From assembly GCF_019635455.1 (NCBI RefSeq), contig NZ_JAHBZJ010000001.1, positions 456,277 to 520,276 on the forward strand: a stretch of DNA of 64,000 nt, written 5' to 3'. Of this stretch, positions 8,931-18,037 are shown one piece after another. Positions within the stretch are counted from its first letter, which is position 1. Every line of letters begins with the position of its first letter. The notes under the pieces are model-generated. The model searched no databases, was not told where the DNA came from, and worked only from the letters and a program-made list of their open reading frames with translations. The position numbers and the translations under genes are program-made. This DNA is from Sphingomonas sp. Lineage in GTDB: Bacteria > Pseudomonadota > Alphaproteobacteria > Sphingomonadales > Sphingomonadaceae.

Positions 8931-11186
8931 GTGACGCGCAAGGCTCTGTTGCTCGCCGGAATCGTCCCGTTCGCGCTGTGCCTCGCGCCCGCCGCGTCCG
9001 CCACGGGCCAGGATTTGCAGGATCGCCCGGTCGATCCGCCGCCGCCATCGGCCGCGCCGCTGCCCGACGATCCGGATCAGATTCAGTTTTCGGCGGATCT
9101 GGCCGAATATGATTCGCAGGGCGATGTGGTGACCGTCAGCGGCGACGTCCGCCTGTTCCGCGAGGGCAATCGGCTGCGCGCCGACAAGGTGGTGTGGAAC
9201 CGGCGCTCCGGCGCGGTGGTGGCGACGGGCAACATCGCGGTGACCAATCCGGAAGGTGACACCGCCTATGGCGACCGCATCGAACTGACCGATTCGCTGA
9301 AGGACGGCGCGATCGACAACATGCTCGTCGTGCTGGAACAGGGCGGGCGGATCGCGGCACAGCATGGCGTGCGCGACGAAGATGGCGTGATCCGCGTCGA
9401 TCACGCGGCCTATACCCCCTGCGCGGTCGTGGATGCGGCCAATTGCCCCAAGGAGCCGTCGTGGAAGATCACCGCGGTCAAGGTGGTGTACGACCCGGGG
9501 AAAAAGCGCATCCGCTACAAGGGCGCGCGCGTATCGCTGTTCGGTTTCGCGACGCTGCCGCTGCCGGTGTTCAGCCATTCGATCGGCGATGACAATGCCA
9601 GCGGCCTGCTGGCACCCGACATCCGGCTCGACGCGGTCAACGGCCTCGAATTCGCGCTGCCCTATTATTTCGATCTCGCGCCCAATCGCGATCTGACCAT
9701 CACCCCGCACTTATATTCCGGCGCGCTGCCGATGCTCCAGGGCGAATATCGCCAGCTGCTGGGCAACGGCGCGTTCAAGGTGAAAGGCTATGCGACCTAT
9801 AGCCGGCGGAGCGACGATTTCCTGAACAACACGGTGAACGCGTCGAGCCGGATGGCGCCGCGCGGCTATCTCGATGCGGTCGGCAGGTTCCAGCTCGACC
9901 CGAACTGGAGCGTCAGCGGATCGCTCCGCCTGGCGAGCGACCGCACGTTCCTGCGCCGCTACGACATTTCCAGCGACGATCGGTTGCGCAACAATATCCG
10001 CGTCGAGCGGATCGACCGCGATTCCTATCTCGCGATCAACGGCTGGGCGGTGCAGACGCTCCGGTTGACGGAAAGTCAGGGACTTCAGCCGATCGCGCTG
10101 CCGGAAATCGACTATCGCCGCCGGTTCGGCGACGACCTGTTGTCCGGCGGACATTTCGAGCTTCAGCTCAACAGCCTCGCGATCACCCGGACCAGCGGTC
10201 AGGACACCCAGCGCGCCTTTGCCTCGCTGCGCTACGACCTGCGCAAGCTCACCGCCTGGGGACAGGAGGTGACGCTGACCGCCTATGGCCGCGGCGACCT
10301 CTACAACACCCAGGATACGGCAGCGACGAGCGTCGTCAGCTATCGCGGGCTGGAGGGGTTCCGCACGCGCGGCATCGCGGCGCTGGCGATGGACGTCAAA
10401 TGGCCGTTCATCGGCGAGGCGTTCGGCGGCATACAGCGCATCAGTCCGCGTATCCAGCTGGTGGCTGCCCCGCGGATCGAGAATTTCGACGTGCCGAACG
10501 AGGATGCGCGATCGGTCGATCTTGAAGATTCCAACCTCTTCGCGCTCAATCGCTTTCCGGGATATGACCGGTTCGACGATTCGACGCGCATCACGATCGG
10601 CGTCGATTACGCGCTGTATCTGCCCGGCCTGTCGATCGAGGCGAATATCGGCCAGAGCTACGGCCTGACCTCGCGGCCCGCGATCCTGCCCAACGGCACC
10701 GGCCTCAGCGATCGGACCTCCGATTTCGTCGGGCGCACGGTGGTGCGATATCACGACTTCCTGACGTTCACCCACCGCTATCGCCTCGACAAGGACAATC
10801 TGGCGGTGCGGCGGAACGAGATCGACGCGACGATCGGATCGCGCAAGACCTATGTCACGCTCGGCTATCTGCGGCTCAACCGCAACATCGCCTTTGCGCT
10901 GGAGGATCTTCAGGATCGCGAGGAGGCACGGGTGGGCGCGCGGGTCCAGATCGCGCGATTCTGGTCGGCGTTCGGATCGGCGATCGTCGATCTGACCGAT
11001 CGCGAGGAGGACCCCCTCTCCCTCGCCAGCGGATTCGAACCGATCCGCCATCGCCTGGGCGTCGAATATGAGGATGATTGCCTGCGGCTGGGCGTGACCT
11101 GGCGGCGCGACTATCAGACGGCGGGTGACGCGCGGCGCGGCAACAGCTATCTCTTGACGCTGGCGCTCAAGAATTTGGGTCGCTAA
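8931..11186 (+). CDS. lptD: Outer-membrane assembly protein LptD
   Basis: A 751-residue outer-membrane beta-barrel that, with LptE, inserts lipopolysaccharide (or an equivalent glycolipid) into the outer leaflet. A signal peptide ends near residue 24. An OstA/LptA-like beta-jellyroll follows (DPDQIQFSADLAEYDSQ, then VSGDVRLFREGN). The barrel runs from about residue 215 to the end. Cys residues occur in YTPCAVVDAANC and near the C-terminus (DDCLRL), so disulfides are possible. Start is the GTG at 8931; the long in-frame extension upstream runs antisense to pepA and was rejected. surA, pdxA and rsmA follow as in many proteobacteria. Confidence 0.94.
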   Translation: MTRKALLLAGIVPFALCLAPAASATGQDLQDRPVDPPPPSAAPLPDDPDQIQFSADLAEYDSQGDVVTVSGDVRLFREGNRLRADKVVWNRRSGAVVATGNIAVTNPEGDTAYGDRIELTDSLKDGAIDNMLVVLEQGGRIAAQHGVRDEDGVIRVDHAAYTPCAVVDAANCPKEPSWKITAVKVVYDPGKKRIRYKGARVSLFGFATLPLPVFSHSIGDDNASGLLAPDIRLDAVNGLEFALPYYFDLAPNRDLTITPHLYSGALPMLQGEYRQLLGNGAFKVKGYATYSRRSDDFLNNTVNASSRMAPRGYLDAVGRFQLDPNWSVSGSLRLASDRTFLRRYDISSDDRLRNNIRVERIDRDSYLAINGWAVQTLRLTESQGLQPIALPEIDYRRRFGDDLLSGGHFELQLNSLAITRTSGQDTQRAFASLRYDLRKLTAWGQEVTLTAYGRGDLYNTQDTAATSVVSYRGLEGFRTRGIAALAMDVKWPFIGEAFGGIQRISPRIQLVAAPRIENFDVPNEDARSVDLEDSNLFALNRFPGYDRFDDSTRITIGVDYALYLPGLSIEANIGQSYGLTSRPAILPNGTGLSDRTSDFVGRTVVRYHDFLTFTHRYRLDKDNLAVRRNEIDATIGSRKTYVTLGYLRLNRNIAFALEDLQDREEARVGARVQIARFWSAFGSAIVDLTDREEDPLSLASGFEPIRHRLGVEYEDDCLRLGVTWRRDYQTAGDARRGNSYLLTLALKNLGR

Positions 11187-11228
11187 GCCCCAGTTCAGGC
11201 ACAATTTGCGAATAGACGCCGCACGCCC

Positions 11229-12608
11229 ATGAAGGGCCAACGGTTTCAGGTACAGGTGAAGATGACGTTGAAAGTCGCGCGTTTCGGTCGATTGACCGCC
11301 TTGATTGTCGGGATCGCCGTCAGTTCCTCGCTCGCTGCCCAGACGGTCAGCGATGAGGCGGTGCCGAGCGGCGCCAATCTCGACCTCCCGCAAAATCTCC
11401 AGATCTTCGGCAAGGCCGATCCCAATGTGCGCAAGCCGACCGCGATCGTGAACGGCTATGTCATCACCCGCACCGATGTCGAACAGCGCGCCGCACTGTT
11501 CACCGCGCTCAATCAGCTGAAGCTCAACGAGCAGGAAGCCGGGCAGTTGCGGCTCCAGGTGCTGCGCCTGCTCACCGACGAGACGATCCAGATTCAGGAA
11601 GCCAAGGCGAACCAGATCACGATCGGGCCGGAACAGGTCGAACAGAGTTTTGCGCGCGTGTCCGCCCGCTATGGCCGTACGCCCGATCAGATGCGCGCAT
11701 GGCTGCGCGAGATCGGCTCGTCGGAACGTTCGTTCAAGCGCCAGATCGAGGGCGAACTCGCCTGGCAACGGCTGATCCAGCGCAAGATCGCGCCCTTCAC
11801 CAATGTGAGCGACGAGGAAGTCGAAGCGATCATCGACCGGCTGGAAAAGTCGAAGGGGACCGAGGAGTTTCACCTCCGCGAGATTTACGTCTCCGCGACG
11901 CCGGAACGCTCCGGCGAGGTGTTTCAGGCGATGCAGCAGATGATCCAGCAGATGCAGCAGGGGCGCCCGTTCGAATATTTCGCGCGTTTTTCCGAAGCGA
12001 CGACGGCGGCGCAGGGCGGCGATCTCGGCTGGGTCCGCGCCGCGATGCTGCCCCCCATACTCGCCCAGGCGGCGCAGCAGATGCAGGTCGGGCAGGTTGC
12101 CGGACCGATCGAAATTCCGGGCGGCTTCTCGATCCTCTATCTGGTCGATAAGCGACAGGTGCTGATGGCCGACCCGCGCGACGCGGTGCTGAGCCTGCGC
12201 CAGCTGACGGTCAAGTTCGCGCCCGGCACCACCCAGGCCCAGGCGCAGGCCAAGGTCGCCCAGTTCGCCACGGTGGTAAAGGAAACCGCCGGTTGCGGCG
12301 CGGTTGGCAAGGCCGCCGAAGCGGTCGGCGCGGAAGTGGTCGATAACGACGCGGTGCGCGTCCGCGACCTGCCGCCCCAGCTTCAGGATATCGTGCTGGG
12401 CCTGCAAATCGGTCAGGCGACGCCGCCCTTTGGCAACCCGACCGAGGGGGTGCGCGCGCTGGTACTGTGCGGCCGCGACGACCCCAAGAGCGCCGGCCTG
12501 CCGAGCGCGGAACGCATCCGCGACGGGATCGAGGAGGAGCGCACCAACCTGCGCGCCAATCGCATGCTGCGCGACCTGCGCCGCGACGCGATCATCGAGT
12601 ATCGTTGA
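11229..12608 (+). CDS. surA: Periplasmic chaperone/peptidyl-prolyl isomerase SurA
   Basis: A 459-residue periplasmic chaperone for outer-membrane proteins, including LptD. The signal peptide is clearest if translation begins at the second ATG, 11262 (MTLKVARF); from 11229 the n-region is long. A SurA N-terminal domain follows (PTAIVNGYVITRTDVEQRAA), then a parvulin domain at about residues 210-310 with LREIYVSA and TTAAQGGDLGWV. The second rotamase-like region is degenerate. It sits 42 bases after lptD and 3 bases before pdxA. Confidence 0.92.
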   Translation: MKGQRFQVQVKMTLKVARFGRLTALIVGIAVSSSLAAQTVSDEAVPSGANLDLPQNLQIFGKADPNVRKPTAIVNGYVITRTDVEQRAALFTALNQLKLNEQEAGQLRLQVLRLLTDETIQIQEAKANQITIGPEQVEQSFARVSARYGRTPDQMRAWLREIGSSERSFKRQIEGELAWQRLIQRKIAPFTNVSDEEVEAIIDRLEKSKGTEEFHLREIYVSATPERSGEVFQAMQQMIQQMQQGRPFEYFARFSEATTAAQGGDLGWVRAAMLPPILAQAAQQMQVGQVAGPIEIPGGFSILYLVDKRQVLMADPRDAVLSLRQLTVKFAPGTTQAQAQAKVAQFATVVKETAGCGAVGKAAEAVGAEVVDNDAVRVRDLPPQLQDIVLGLQIGQATPPFGNPTEGVRALVLCGRDDPKSAGLPSAERIRDGIEEERTNLRANRMLRDLRRDAIIEYR

Positions 12609-12611
12609 GCC

Positions 12612-13634
12612 GTGGCGGACGTTCTTCGTCCGCTCGCGGTCGCGATGGGCGATCCGGCCGGTATCGGGCCGGAGATCATCGCCAAGGCATGGCGCGCGCG
12701 CGAACTCCATGCCCTCGCTCCGTTCTTTGCGGTCGGGGACCCGCGCGCGGTCGAGCGCGTGTGGGACGGCCCGATCGCCCGGATCGAAAGCCCCGCCGAT
12801 GCCGCCGCCGCATTCGGCGAGGCGCTGCCGGTCCTGACCGTCACCTGCACCGGCGACATTCGACCGGGAACGCCGGACATCGATTCGGCGCGCTGCGCGC
12901 TCGACAGCCTGGAGCTGGCGACCGGCCTGGCCCGCTCCGGCGCGGCCGGCGCGCTGGTGACCGGCCCGGTTTCGAAGGCCCAGCTCTATCAGATCGGCTT
13001 CACCCATCCCGGCCAGACCGAATTCGTCGCGGAACGCTGTGGCATCGCGCGTGAAAACGCGGTGATGATGCTCGCCGGCCCGACGCTGCGGGTGGTGCCG
13101 GTCACGACCCATATTCCGCTCGCCGGGGTGTTCGACGCGCTGTCGGTCGATCTGGTGCTGGCCAAGGCGCGCGCCACCGCCCGTGGCCTCGCGCGCAATT
13201 TCGGCATCCATGCGCCACGGCTCGCCTTTGCCGGGCTCAACCCCCATGCCGGGGAAGGCGGCGCGATCGGCCGCGAGGAGATCGACATCCTGGCCCCCGC
13301 CATCGCCCGCCTGCGCGAGGAGGGGATCGACGCCACCGGCCCGTTCGCCGCCGACACGATGTTCCACACCCGCGCGCGCGTCACCTATGACGCCGCGATC
13401 TGCCTCTATCACGACCAGGCGCTGGTGCCGCTCAAGACGCTGCATTTCGATGAGGGCGTGAACCTGACGCTGGGCCTCCCGATCGTGCGCACCTCCCCCG
13501 ATCACGGCACCGCCTTTGGCATTGCGGGGCAGGACCAGGCGGAGCCGGGGGCGATGATCGCGGCGATCCGCATGGCCGCGCAATGCGCCGAGCATCGCCT
13601 CGATTATGAGGCGACGACGGCGGGAGCCGCGTGA
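12612..13634 (+). CDS. pdxA: 4-hydroxythreonine-4-phosphate dehydrogenase PdxA
   Basis: A 340-residue NAD-dependent enzyme of pyridoxal 5'-phosphate synthesis that oxidises 4-phosphohydroxy-L-threonine. Visible motifs are [11 protein letters not shown] at the N-terminus, VTTHIPL and NPHAGEGG carrying metal-binding His residues, and [10 protein letters not shown] with [12 protein letters not shown] near the end. The GTG start lies three bases after the surA stop, and its stop overlaps the rsmA start. Confidence 0.95.
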   Translation: MADVLRPLAVAMGDPAGIGPEIIAKAWRARELHALAPFFAVGDPRAVERVWDGPIARIESPADAAAAFGEALPVLTVTCTGDIRPGTPDIDSARCALDSLELATGLARSGAAGALVTGPVSKAQLYQIGFTHPGQTEFVAERCGIARENAVMMLAGPTLRVVPVTTHIPLAGVFDALSVDLVLAKARATARGLARNFGIHAPRLAFAGLNPHAGEGGAIGREEIDILAPAIARLREEGIDATGPFAADTMFHTRARVTYDAAICLYHDQALVPLKTLHFDEGVNLTLGLPIVRTSPDHGTAFGIAGQDQAEPGAMIAAIRMAAQCAEHRLDYEATTAGAA

Positions 13635-14449
13635 GCGACCTTCCCCCGCTGCGCGACGTCATCCGCCGGCACGGCCTGACCGCCAGCAAGGCGCTGGGCC
13701 AGAATTTCCTGTTCGATTCTCAACTGCTCGACCGCATCGCACGCGTTCCCGGCGATCTCGGCGGCGCTGAGGTGTTCGAGGTCGGCCCCGGCCCGGGCGG
13801 CCTGACCCGCGCGCTGCTCCAGGCGGGGGCGCAGGTGACGGCGGTCGAGCGCGACCGGCGCTGCATCCCGGCGCTCGCGGAACTGGGCGAAGCCTTTCCC
13901 GGCAAGCTGCGCGTGATCGAGGGCGATGCGCTGGAGATCGACGCGCCCTCGCTGTTCGCGGGCAAGCCGCATATCGTATCGAACCTGCCCTATAATGTCG
14001 GAACGGCGCTCACCGTCGGCTGGCTTTCCGCCGCCTGGACACCATGGTGGGCGAGCCTGACGCTGATGTTTCAGAAGGAGGTCGCGGAGCGGATCGTGGC
14101 GCCCGCCGGAACGAACGCCTATGGCCGGCTGGCGGTGCTGGCGCAGTGGCGGTCCAGCGCGCGGATCGCGATGCCGGTCCACCGCTCCGCCTTCACCCCG
14201 CCGCCCAAGGTGATGTCGGCGGTCGTCCATATCGTGCCGGCCGAGTCACCCGGCGGTGTTCGCCTGCCGGTTCTGGAACGGCTGACCGCTGCGGCGTTCG
14301 GCCAGCGGCGCAAAATGCTGCGCCAGAGCCTGAAGGCGGTTCCCGGCGCAGTGGAGGCGGCCGAGGCGATCGGCATCGATCCCACGCGCCGCGCGGAAAC
14401 GGTGCGCGTGGACGAATTCGTCGCGCTCGCCCGCGCGCTCTCGGCCTGA
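13631..14449 (+). CDS. rsmA: 16S rRNA dimethyladenosine transferase RsmA (KsgA)
   Basis: A 272-residue SAM-dependent enzyme that dimethylates two adjacent adenosines near the 3' end of 16S rRNA. It shows LGQNFLFD, the SAM loop [10 protein letters not shown] and the catalytic NLPYN motif (SNLPYNVGT). The GTG start overlaps the pdxA stop, completing lptD-surA-pdxA-rsmA. The stop nearly touches the convergent TPR gene. Confidence 0.95.
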   Translation: MSDLPPLRDVIRRHGLTASKALGQNFLFDSQLLDRIARVPGDLGGAEVFEVGPGPGGLTRALLQAGAQVTAVERDRRCIPALAELGEAFPGKLRVIEGDALEIDAPSLFAGKPHIVSNLPYNVGTALTVGWLSAAWTPWWASLTLMFQKEVAERIVAPAGTNAYGRLAVLAQWRSSARIAMPVHRSAFTPPPKVMSAVVHIVPAESPGGVRLPVLERLTAAAFGQRRKMLRQSLKAVPGAVEAAEAIGIDPTRRAETVRVDEFVALARALSA

Positions 14450-14452
14450 CGC

Positions 14453-14953
14453 CTAGTTTTTCTCTTCCTTGGGGGGCGGCACCACCTGTGCCGTGGCGGT
14501 GGCGGGCGGCCCCTTGGCGATCGCCGCCGCCAATTGGGTCGCTTCGGCACAGCTTCCGCACAGCGTCTTCACCCGGGCAAGGTTTTCCTTCGCCCGTTCG
14601 ACCGCGCCCTTCTGAACCATCGCCTCGCCCTGGCCACGCAGCGCGACGATATCGTTCGGCTCCAGCGTCAGCGCCTCGCGATACAGACGGATCGCCTTGC
14701 CGGGCAGGCCCTGCGCCCGGGCGATTTCAGCCAGTGTGATGAATGCGGCGCGGTTGCGCGGATCGAGCGCGAGCGCGCTTTCGATCAGCCCGTTGGCTTC
14801 CTCCAGATTGCCGGCGGCACGTGCGGCCTTGCCCTTGTCGAGCATCGCCACCGAGCGCGCGTCGATCTGATCGTCGGCGCGCTGGCCATAGAGCGAGGTC
14901 GAAACGCTGAGCAGCGCAAGCGCGCCAGCGATCGAAACCAGGGTGATACGCAT
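14453..14953 (-). CDS. Small exported TPR-repeat protein
   Basis: A 166-residue protein with a signal peptide (MRITLVSIAGALALLSVS, cleavage near residue 23). TPR-like helices lie at about residues 40-125; the repeat AAFITLAEIARAQGLPGKAIRLYREAL and the next helix pair are recognisable. The tail is Pro/Lys/Glu-rich. It is probably a periplasmic protein-interaction module, and no specific partner can be read from the sequence. It follows rsmB on the same strand with a 32-base gap. Confidence 0.75.
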   Translation of the reverse strand: MRITLVSIAGALALLSVSTSLYGQRADDQIDARSVAMLDKGKAARAAGNLEEANGLIESALALDPRNRAAFITLAEIARAQGLPGKAIRLYREALTLEPNDIVALRGQGEAMVQKGAVERAKENLARVKTLCGSCAEATQLAAAIAKGPPATATAQVVPPPKEEKN

Positions 14954-14985
14954 CAAACTCTCCAACGGTGCGGGCGGCATGGCTA

Positions 14986-16170
14986 TCACGCGCGGACCAG
15001 CTTCGCGACAAAAAAGCCGTCGGTCGAATCGCTGAGCGGGGTGAGGCGCATGCCCGCGCCATGCGGACATCCGAAGGGCAAGGCGGGCGGGACCGCGCTC
15101 CACCCGTGGTTTGCGGAGAGGAAGGCGGCAACCTGATCGGCACCCTCCGCATCGAGCAGCGAGCAGACGATATGGACCAGCGTCCCGCCGGGCCGGACCA
15201 GTGCGGCGCCGATGTCGAGCAGCCGCGCCTGGATCGCGACCAGCCGGGCCAGGCGCGCGGGCGTCAACCGCCACCGCGCCTCGGGATTGCGACGCCACGT
15301 CCCGGTCCCCGAACACGGCGCATCGATCAGCACCACATCCGCCGCCGCCTGCCAGTCGCCGAGCGCCTGATCCTCGCGACCCGGATCGAGCAGCCGCGTC
15401 TCGACAATCGAGACCCCCGCCCGCTCCGCGCGCGGCAATAGGCGGGACAGGCGCGGACGATCGGCATCGCTGGCCAGGATCGCACCGCGCCCCGCCATCG
15501 CTGCGGCGAGCGCCAGCGTCTTGCCCCCGCCCCCGGCGCACAGATCGACGACGCGCATGCCCGGCGCGGCACCGGCGGCCAGCGTCACCGCCTGGCTGCC
15601 CGCGTCCTGAACCTCGATCCAGCCGTCGTGCATCACCGCGCTCGCCTCGACCCGGGTGTCGGCGGGCAGGCGAAGCGCCAGCGGCAGGCCGGCGATCGGT
15701 TGCGCCTGCGGGAACGCGGCGCGGACGCGGTCCGGCGTCGCACGCAGGGGATTGATCCGCAGGTCGAGCGGCGCGCGATTCAGCAGGGCCGCCGCCTGAC
15801 CGGCGTCGATCCCCGACGCGGCGAGCAGATCGGTCAGCCAGGCGGGCGCGGTTCCGCGTTGCGCCGGCCGTTCGTCACCGCCGATCGGCGCCGGGCCATA
15901 GGCGGACCCGTCGAACGTCGCGCCGAGTGCCGGATCGCGCGCCGCCAGCGCCAGCAATGCCGCCCGCCCGCTTTCGGGACGCTCACCGCACAGCCGGATC
16001 GCCTCATAGACCAGGTCGCGGATCGCGCGGCGGTCCTTCGAGCCGGCATAGCGCCGCGCGGCCAGTCCGCGCGCGATCAGCACGTCGGCCGATGCGCCAC
16101 CGTCCCGTGCCGCCACGATGATCGCGTCGAGCAATTCGATCGCGGCCTGGGTGCGCGCGGCGGGCGTCAT
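14986..16170 (-). CDS. rsmB: 16S rRNA (cytosine-5) methyltransferase, RsmB/Sun family
   Basis: A 394-residue protein with an N-terminal NusB-like RNA-binding domain (about residues 1-140) and a C-terminal SAM-dependent m5C methyltransferase domain. Motifs seen are VVDLCAGGGGKTLALA (SAM loop), DAPCSGTGTWRRNPEARW (PCSGTG Cys) and HIVCSLLDAEGADQV, which carries the second conserved Cys. The ATG at 16170 (MTPAARTQ) begins the domain properly; the frame extends 39 codons further without support. RsmB is the best match; another RsmB/NOP2-family member is possible. Confidence 0.87.
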   Translation of the reverse strand: MTPAARTQAAIELLDAIIVAARDGGASADVLIARGLAARRYAGSKDRRAIRDLVYEAIRLCGERPESGRAALLALAARDPALGATFDGSAYGPAPIGGDERPAQRGTAPAWLTDLLAASGIDAGQAAALLNRAPLDLRINPLRATPDRVRAAFPQAQPIAGLPLALRLPADTRVEASAVMHDGWIEVQDAGSQAVTLAAGAAPGMRVVDLCAGGGGKTLALAAAMAGRGAILASDADRPRLSRLLPRAERAGVSIVETRLLDPGREDQALGDWQAAADVVLIDAPCSGTGTWRRNPEARWRLTPARLARLVAIQARLLDIGAALVRPGGTLVHIVCSLLDAEGADQVAAFLSANHGWSAVPPALPFGCPHGAGMRLTPLSDSTDGFFVAKLVRA

Positions 16171-16199
16171 GCCGGATGGGTTCGACAGAAGATCATCGC

Positions 16200-16216
16200 C
16201 TCTGCGCAAAGCAGAG
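16200..16216. other. Short inverted repeat between rsmB and the 16.3 kb pseudogene
   Basis: A perfect 6-bp stem CTCTGC/GCAGAG with a five-base loop is followed rightwards by CTTTT. It lies upstream of both flanking genes, so it is not an obvious terminator of either; it may be a regulatory dyad or chance. Confidence 0.25.
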
Positions 16217-16255
16217 CTTTTCCCGCAATTAAAGAGGGAATTGGAAAGCCGGACG

Positions 16256-16589
16256 ATGTCCGCGCAGCGCCATGGCGATTCCGGCACCCGCGCGGCCGAT
16301 CCGGGCGTGCGGCTGTGGCAGCTGAGCGATCATGTCCGGGTCGAATGTCCGCGCTGTGCCGGCCCGGCGCGCGAATCATCCGGGCGCGCCACCTGCACCC
16401 GCCGTGCCTATGTCGAGCCGGCCCGCAGCCCTCCCGGGCCGTTTCCATCGCCGCGCGCCGCCGCTCTATCCGTGGCGACAGGTCGGATCGGACACACTCA
16501 TCGTCTATCATCGTCGCCACCTCGACCTGCTCGACTCCTGGCTCGGAGCAACGCTGCGTGAGTGGGGCGGGTCGCGGGCCAGACGATGA
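16256..16589 (+). pseudogene. Frameshifted zinc-ribbon-like hypothetical gene
   Basis: From the ATG at 16256 one frame encodes VRLWQLSDHVRVECPRC, a zinc-ribbon-like start with one intact CxxC pair. The matching C-terminal part (YPWRQVGSDTLIVYHRRHLD, then LLDSWLGATLRE) is in a different frame and ends at a TGA at 16589. The second Cys pair is broken where the frames part, at about 16400-16415. The two halves together resemble a small sphingomonad protein of unknown function, recognised from memory and not searched. At least one frameshift is needed to join them; a sequencing error is possible. The rest of the 16171-16635 gap holds only the short repeat at 16200. Confidence 0.45.
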
Positions 16590-16635
16590 TGGAGCGCGAC
16601 GGGCTGGACTGACCGGCCCCTGCCCTACCGCGAGG

Positions 16636-17172
16636 TCAGGGAACCGAAACCGGGGCGTCGTCCGCGGCCGGAAAGCGGCCGATCGCGGCGGGGGCGAGCT
16701 TTGCCGCCAGCGCTTCGGGCGCGTCGGTGCGGGTTCCCTCGGCCTGCGCGGTCAATGCCCGGCCCGTCCAGACGCGTTCGCCGCTCGCACGGTCGATGAT
16801 CTCGACCGTCAGTTCGGTGACGATCAGGCCGCGCAGCTGCCGCTTGTTCGACGGCATCGCGACGGCCAGTCCGACCCCCCAATTGCCGGTGCTGCCCGCG
16901 CTCGCCTTTGGCTCCCTGCCGTTGGACGCCACTTCGCCGCGCGCCGCGCGCGTGACCGCAAACCGCGCGATGTAGCGCCCGCGCGTCCCGGCGGGCAGCG
17001 CGGTGAAGCGCGCATCGGCCAGCGCGCGCTCGATCCCGTCGGCAAAGGCTTGCTTGACCGCGGGCGGCAGATCGCGTCCCGCCGGCTGTTCGACGACAAT
17101 GGTGCCAGGGGTCGGCGCGTCCTGTGCCGGCGCGGCGATGGCCATCAGCATCGCGAGTGCGGCCTCGATCAT
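16636..17172 (-). CDS. Exported protein of unknown function
   Basis: A 178-residue protein with a short signal peptide (MIEAALAMLMAIAAPAQ). The mature part looks like one alpha/beta domain: an early helix (PAVKQAFADGIERALADA), then strands around GRYIARFAVTRAARG and LIVTELTVEIIDRASGERVW. The last motif resembles small periplasmic proteins that follow trans-envelope components. I do not recognise the family. It starts one base after the stop of the TonB-like gene upstream, so the two are one transcription unit and probably work together. Confidence 0.65.
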   Translation of the reverse strand: MIEAALAMLMAIAAPAQDAPTPGTIVVEQPAGRDLPPAVKQAFADGIERALADARFTALPAGTRGRYIARFAVTRAARGEVASNGREPKASAGSTGNWGVGLAVAMPSNKRQLRGLIVTELTVEIIDRASGERVWTGRALTAQAEGTRTDAPEALAAKLAPAAIGRFPAADDAPVSVP

Positions 17173-17173
17173 C

Positions 17174-17962
17174 TCAATTCTCCCGTTCGCGGCGCAGTTC
17201 ATATTCGATGCGGATTCGCACCCATTCGCCGACCTGATACTGACCGCCCAGCCGGGGCGGGCGGACGCGAAACTGCCATGCCGCGGCCAATGCCGCGCGC
17301 ATGATGTTCGATCCATCGGGATATTCGGCGACGGGAACGCAGCTATCGACGCGATAATTGGGGATGGTGCGGCAGGCGATCATGCCCCAGCCCGGCCCCT
17401 GCGCGGTGGAGAGATATCCGCGCAGCTCGCTGTCATAGGGTTCGCGAAACCAGGTGGCGGCATAGAGCGGCTCGCCATGCGGCCCGCGCCCCTCGACACG
17501 CTGCGAATCGCCGGGGAGCGTGCCGAGGTCCGGCGGCCCCGCCGTGCGCCGGGGCGGCGCGGGCGGGCCGGCGGCACGCGGGATGTTGGCGATATCGGGC
17601 ATCGATCCCAGCGGCATGTTGAGTAGCACCGGCGGCGGCGGGACGGGCGCCGGGGGACGCTCGACGGTGGGGCGCGCCAGCTGGGCCGGGGGCGGGACCG
17701 CGCGGGCGACCGGTTGCGGTGCCTTTGCGGCGCGCGTTGCCGGCTGTCGCGTATCGGCGGGCGCCTCCGGTTCGGGCGTCACGCCGAACACGGCCATCGG
17801 CACGGGCTCCTTGGGCTTCACGATCGACGGGGCAAGACCCAGGATGACGAGCGCGAACAGCAGTTCGACCAGGATCGCCAGCGTGATCGCGACCGCGCGC
17901 GGGCCGAACCGTTGGCGCAGGCGATCGGGCAGCGTGCGGAGGGTAAGCGCGAGGGTGGGCAA
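17174..17962 (-). CDS. TonB-like membrane-anchored protein of unknown partner
   Basis: A 262-residue protein with TonB-type layout: a basic N-terminus, one membrane segment at about residues 24-44 (ITLAILVELLFALVILGLAP), a long Pro-rich spacer at about 50-150, and a C-terminal domain ending in AAWQFRVRPPRLGGQYQ then WVRIRIEYEL. That ending resembles the TonB C-terminal fold. No exbB or exbD is adjacent, and a complete exbB-exbD-tonB set lies at 30-32 kb. It may be an accessory TonB or a structural envelope protein. No function is assigned beyond architecture. Confidence 0.7.
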   Translation of the reverse strand: MPTLALTLRTLPDRLRQRFGPRAVAITLAILVELLFALVILGLAPSIVKPKEPVPMAVFGVTPEPEAPADTRQPATRAAKAPQPVARAVPPPAQLARPTVERPPAPVPPPPVLLNMPLGSMPDIANIPRAAGPPAPPRRTAGPPDLGTLPGDSQRVEGRGPHGEPLYAATWFREPYDSELRGYLSTAQGPGWGMIACRTIPNYRVDSCVPVAEYPDGSNIMRAALAAAWQFRVRPPRLGGQYQVGEWVRIRIEYELRREREN

Positions 17963-18037
17963 GCGACGTGACTCACATGCGCGGGAATCGCGCAGCGTGC
18001 GTCGCTCTAGCGTGGCTTTGCGACCAAATCTTGTCGT

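Noticed and set aside
9711..13595. A 1294-codon open frame on the minus strand opposite lptD, surA and pdxA
   Set aside because: It is antisense to three well-supported genes. The low-complexity Arg/Gly/Asp-rich translation has no domain pattern, and high GC at third positions makes such mirrored frames common.
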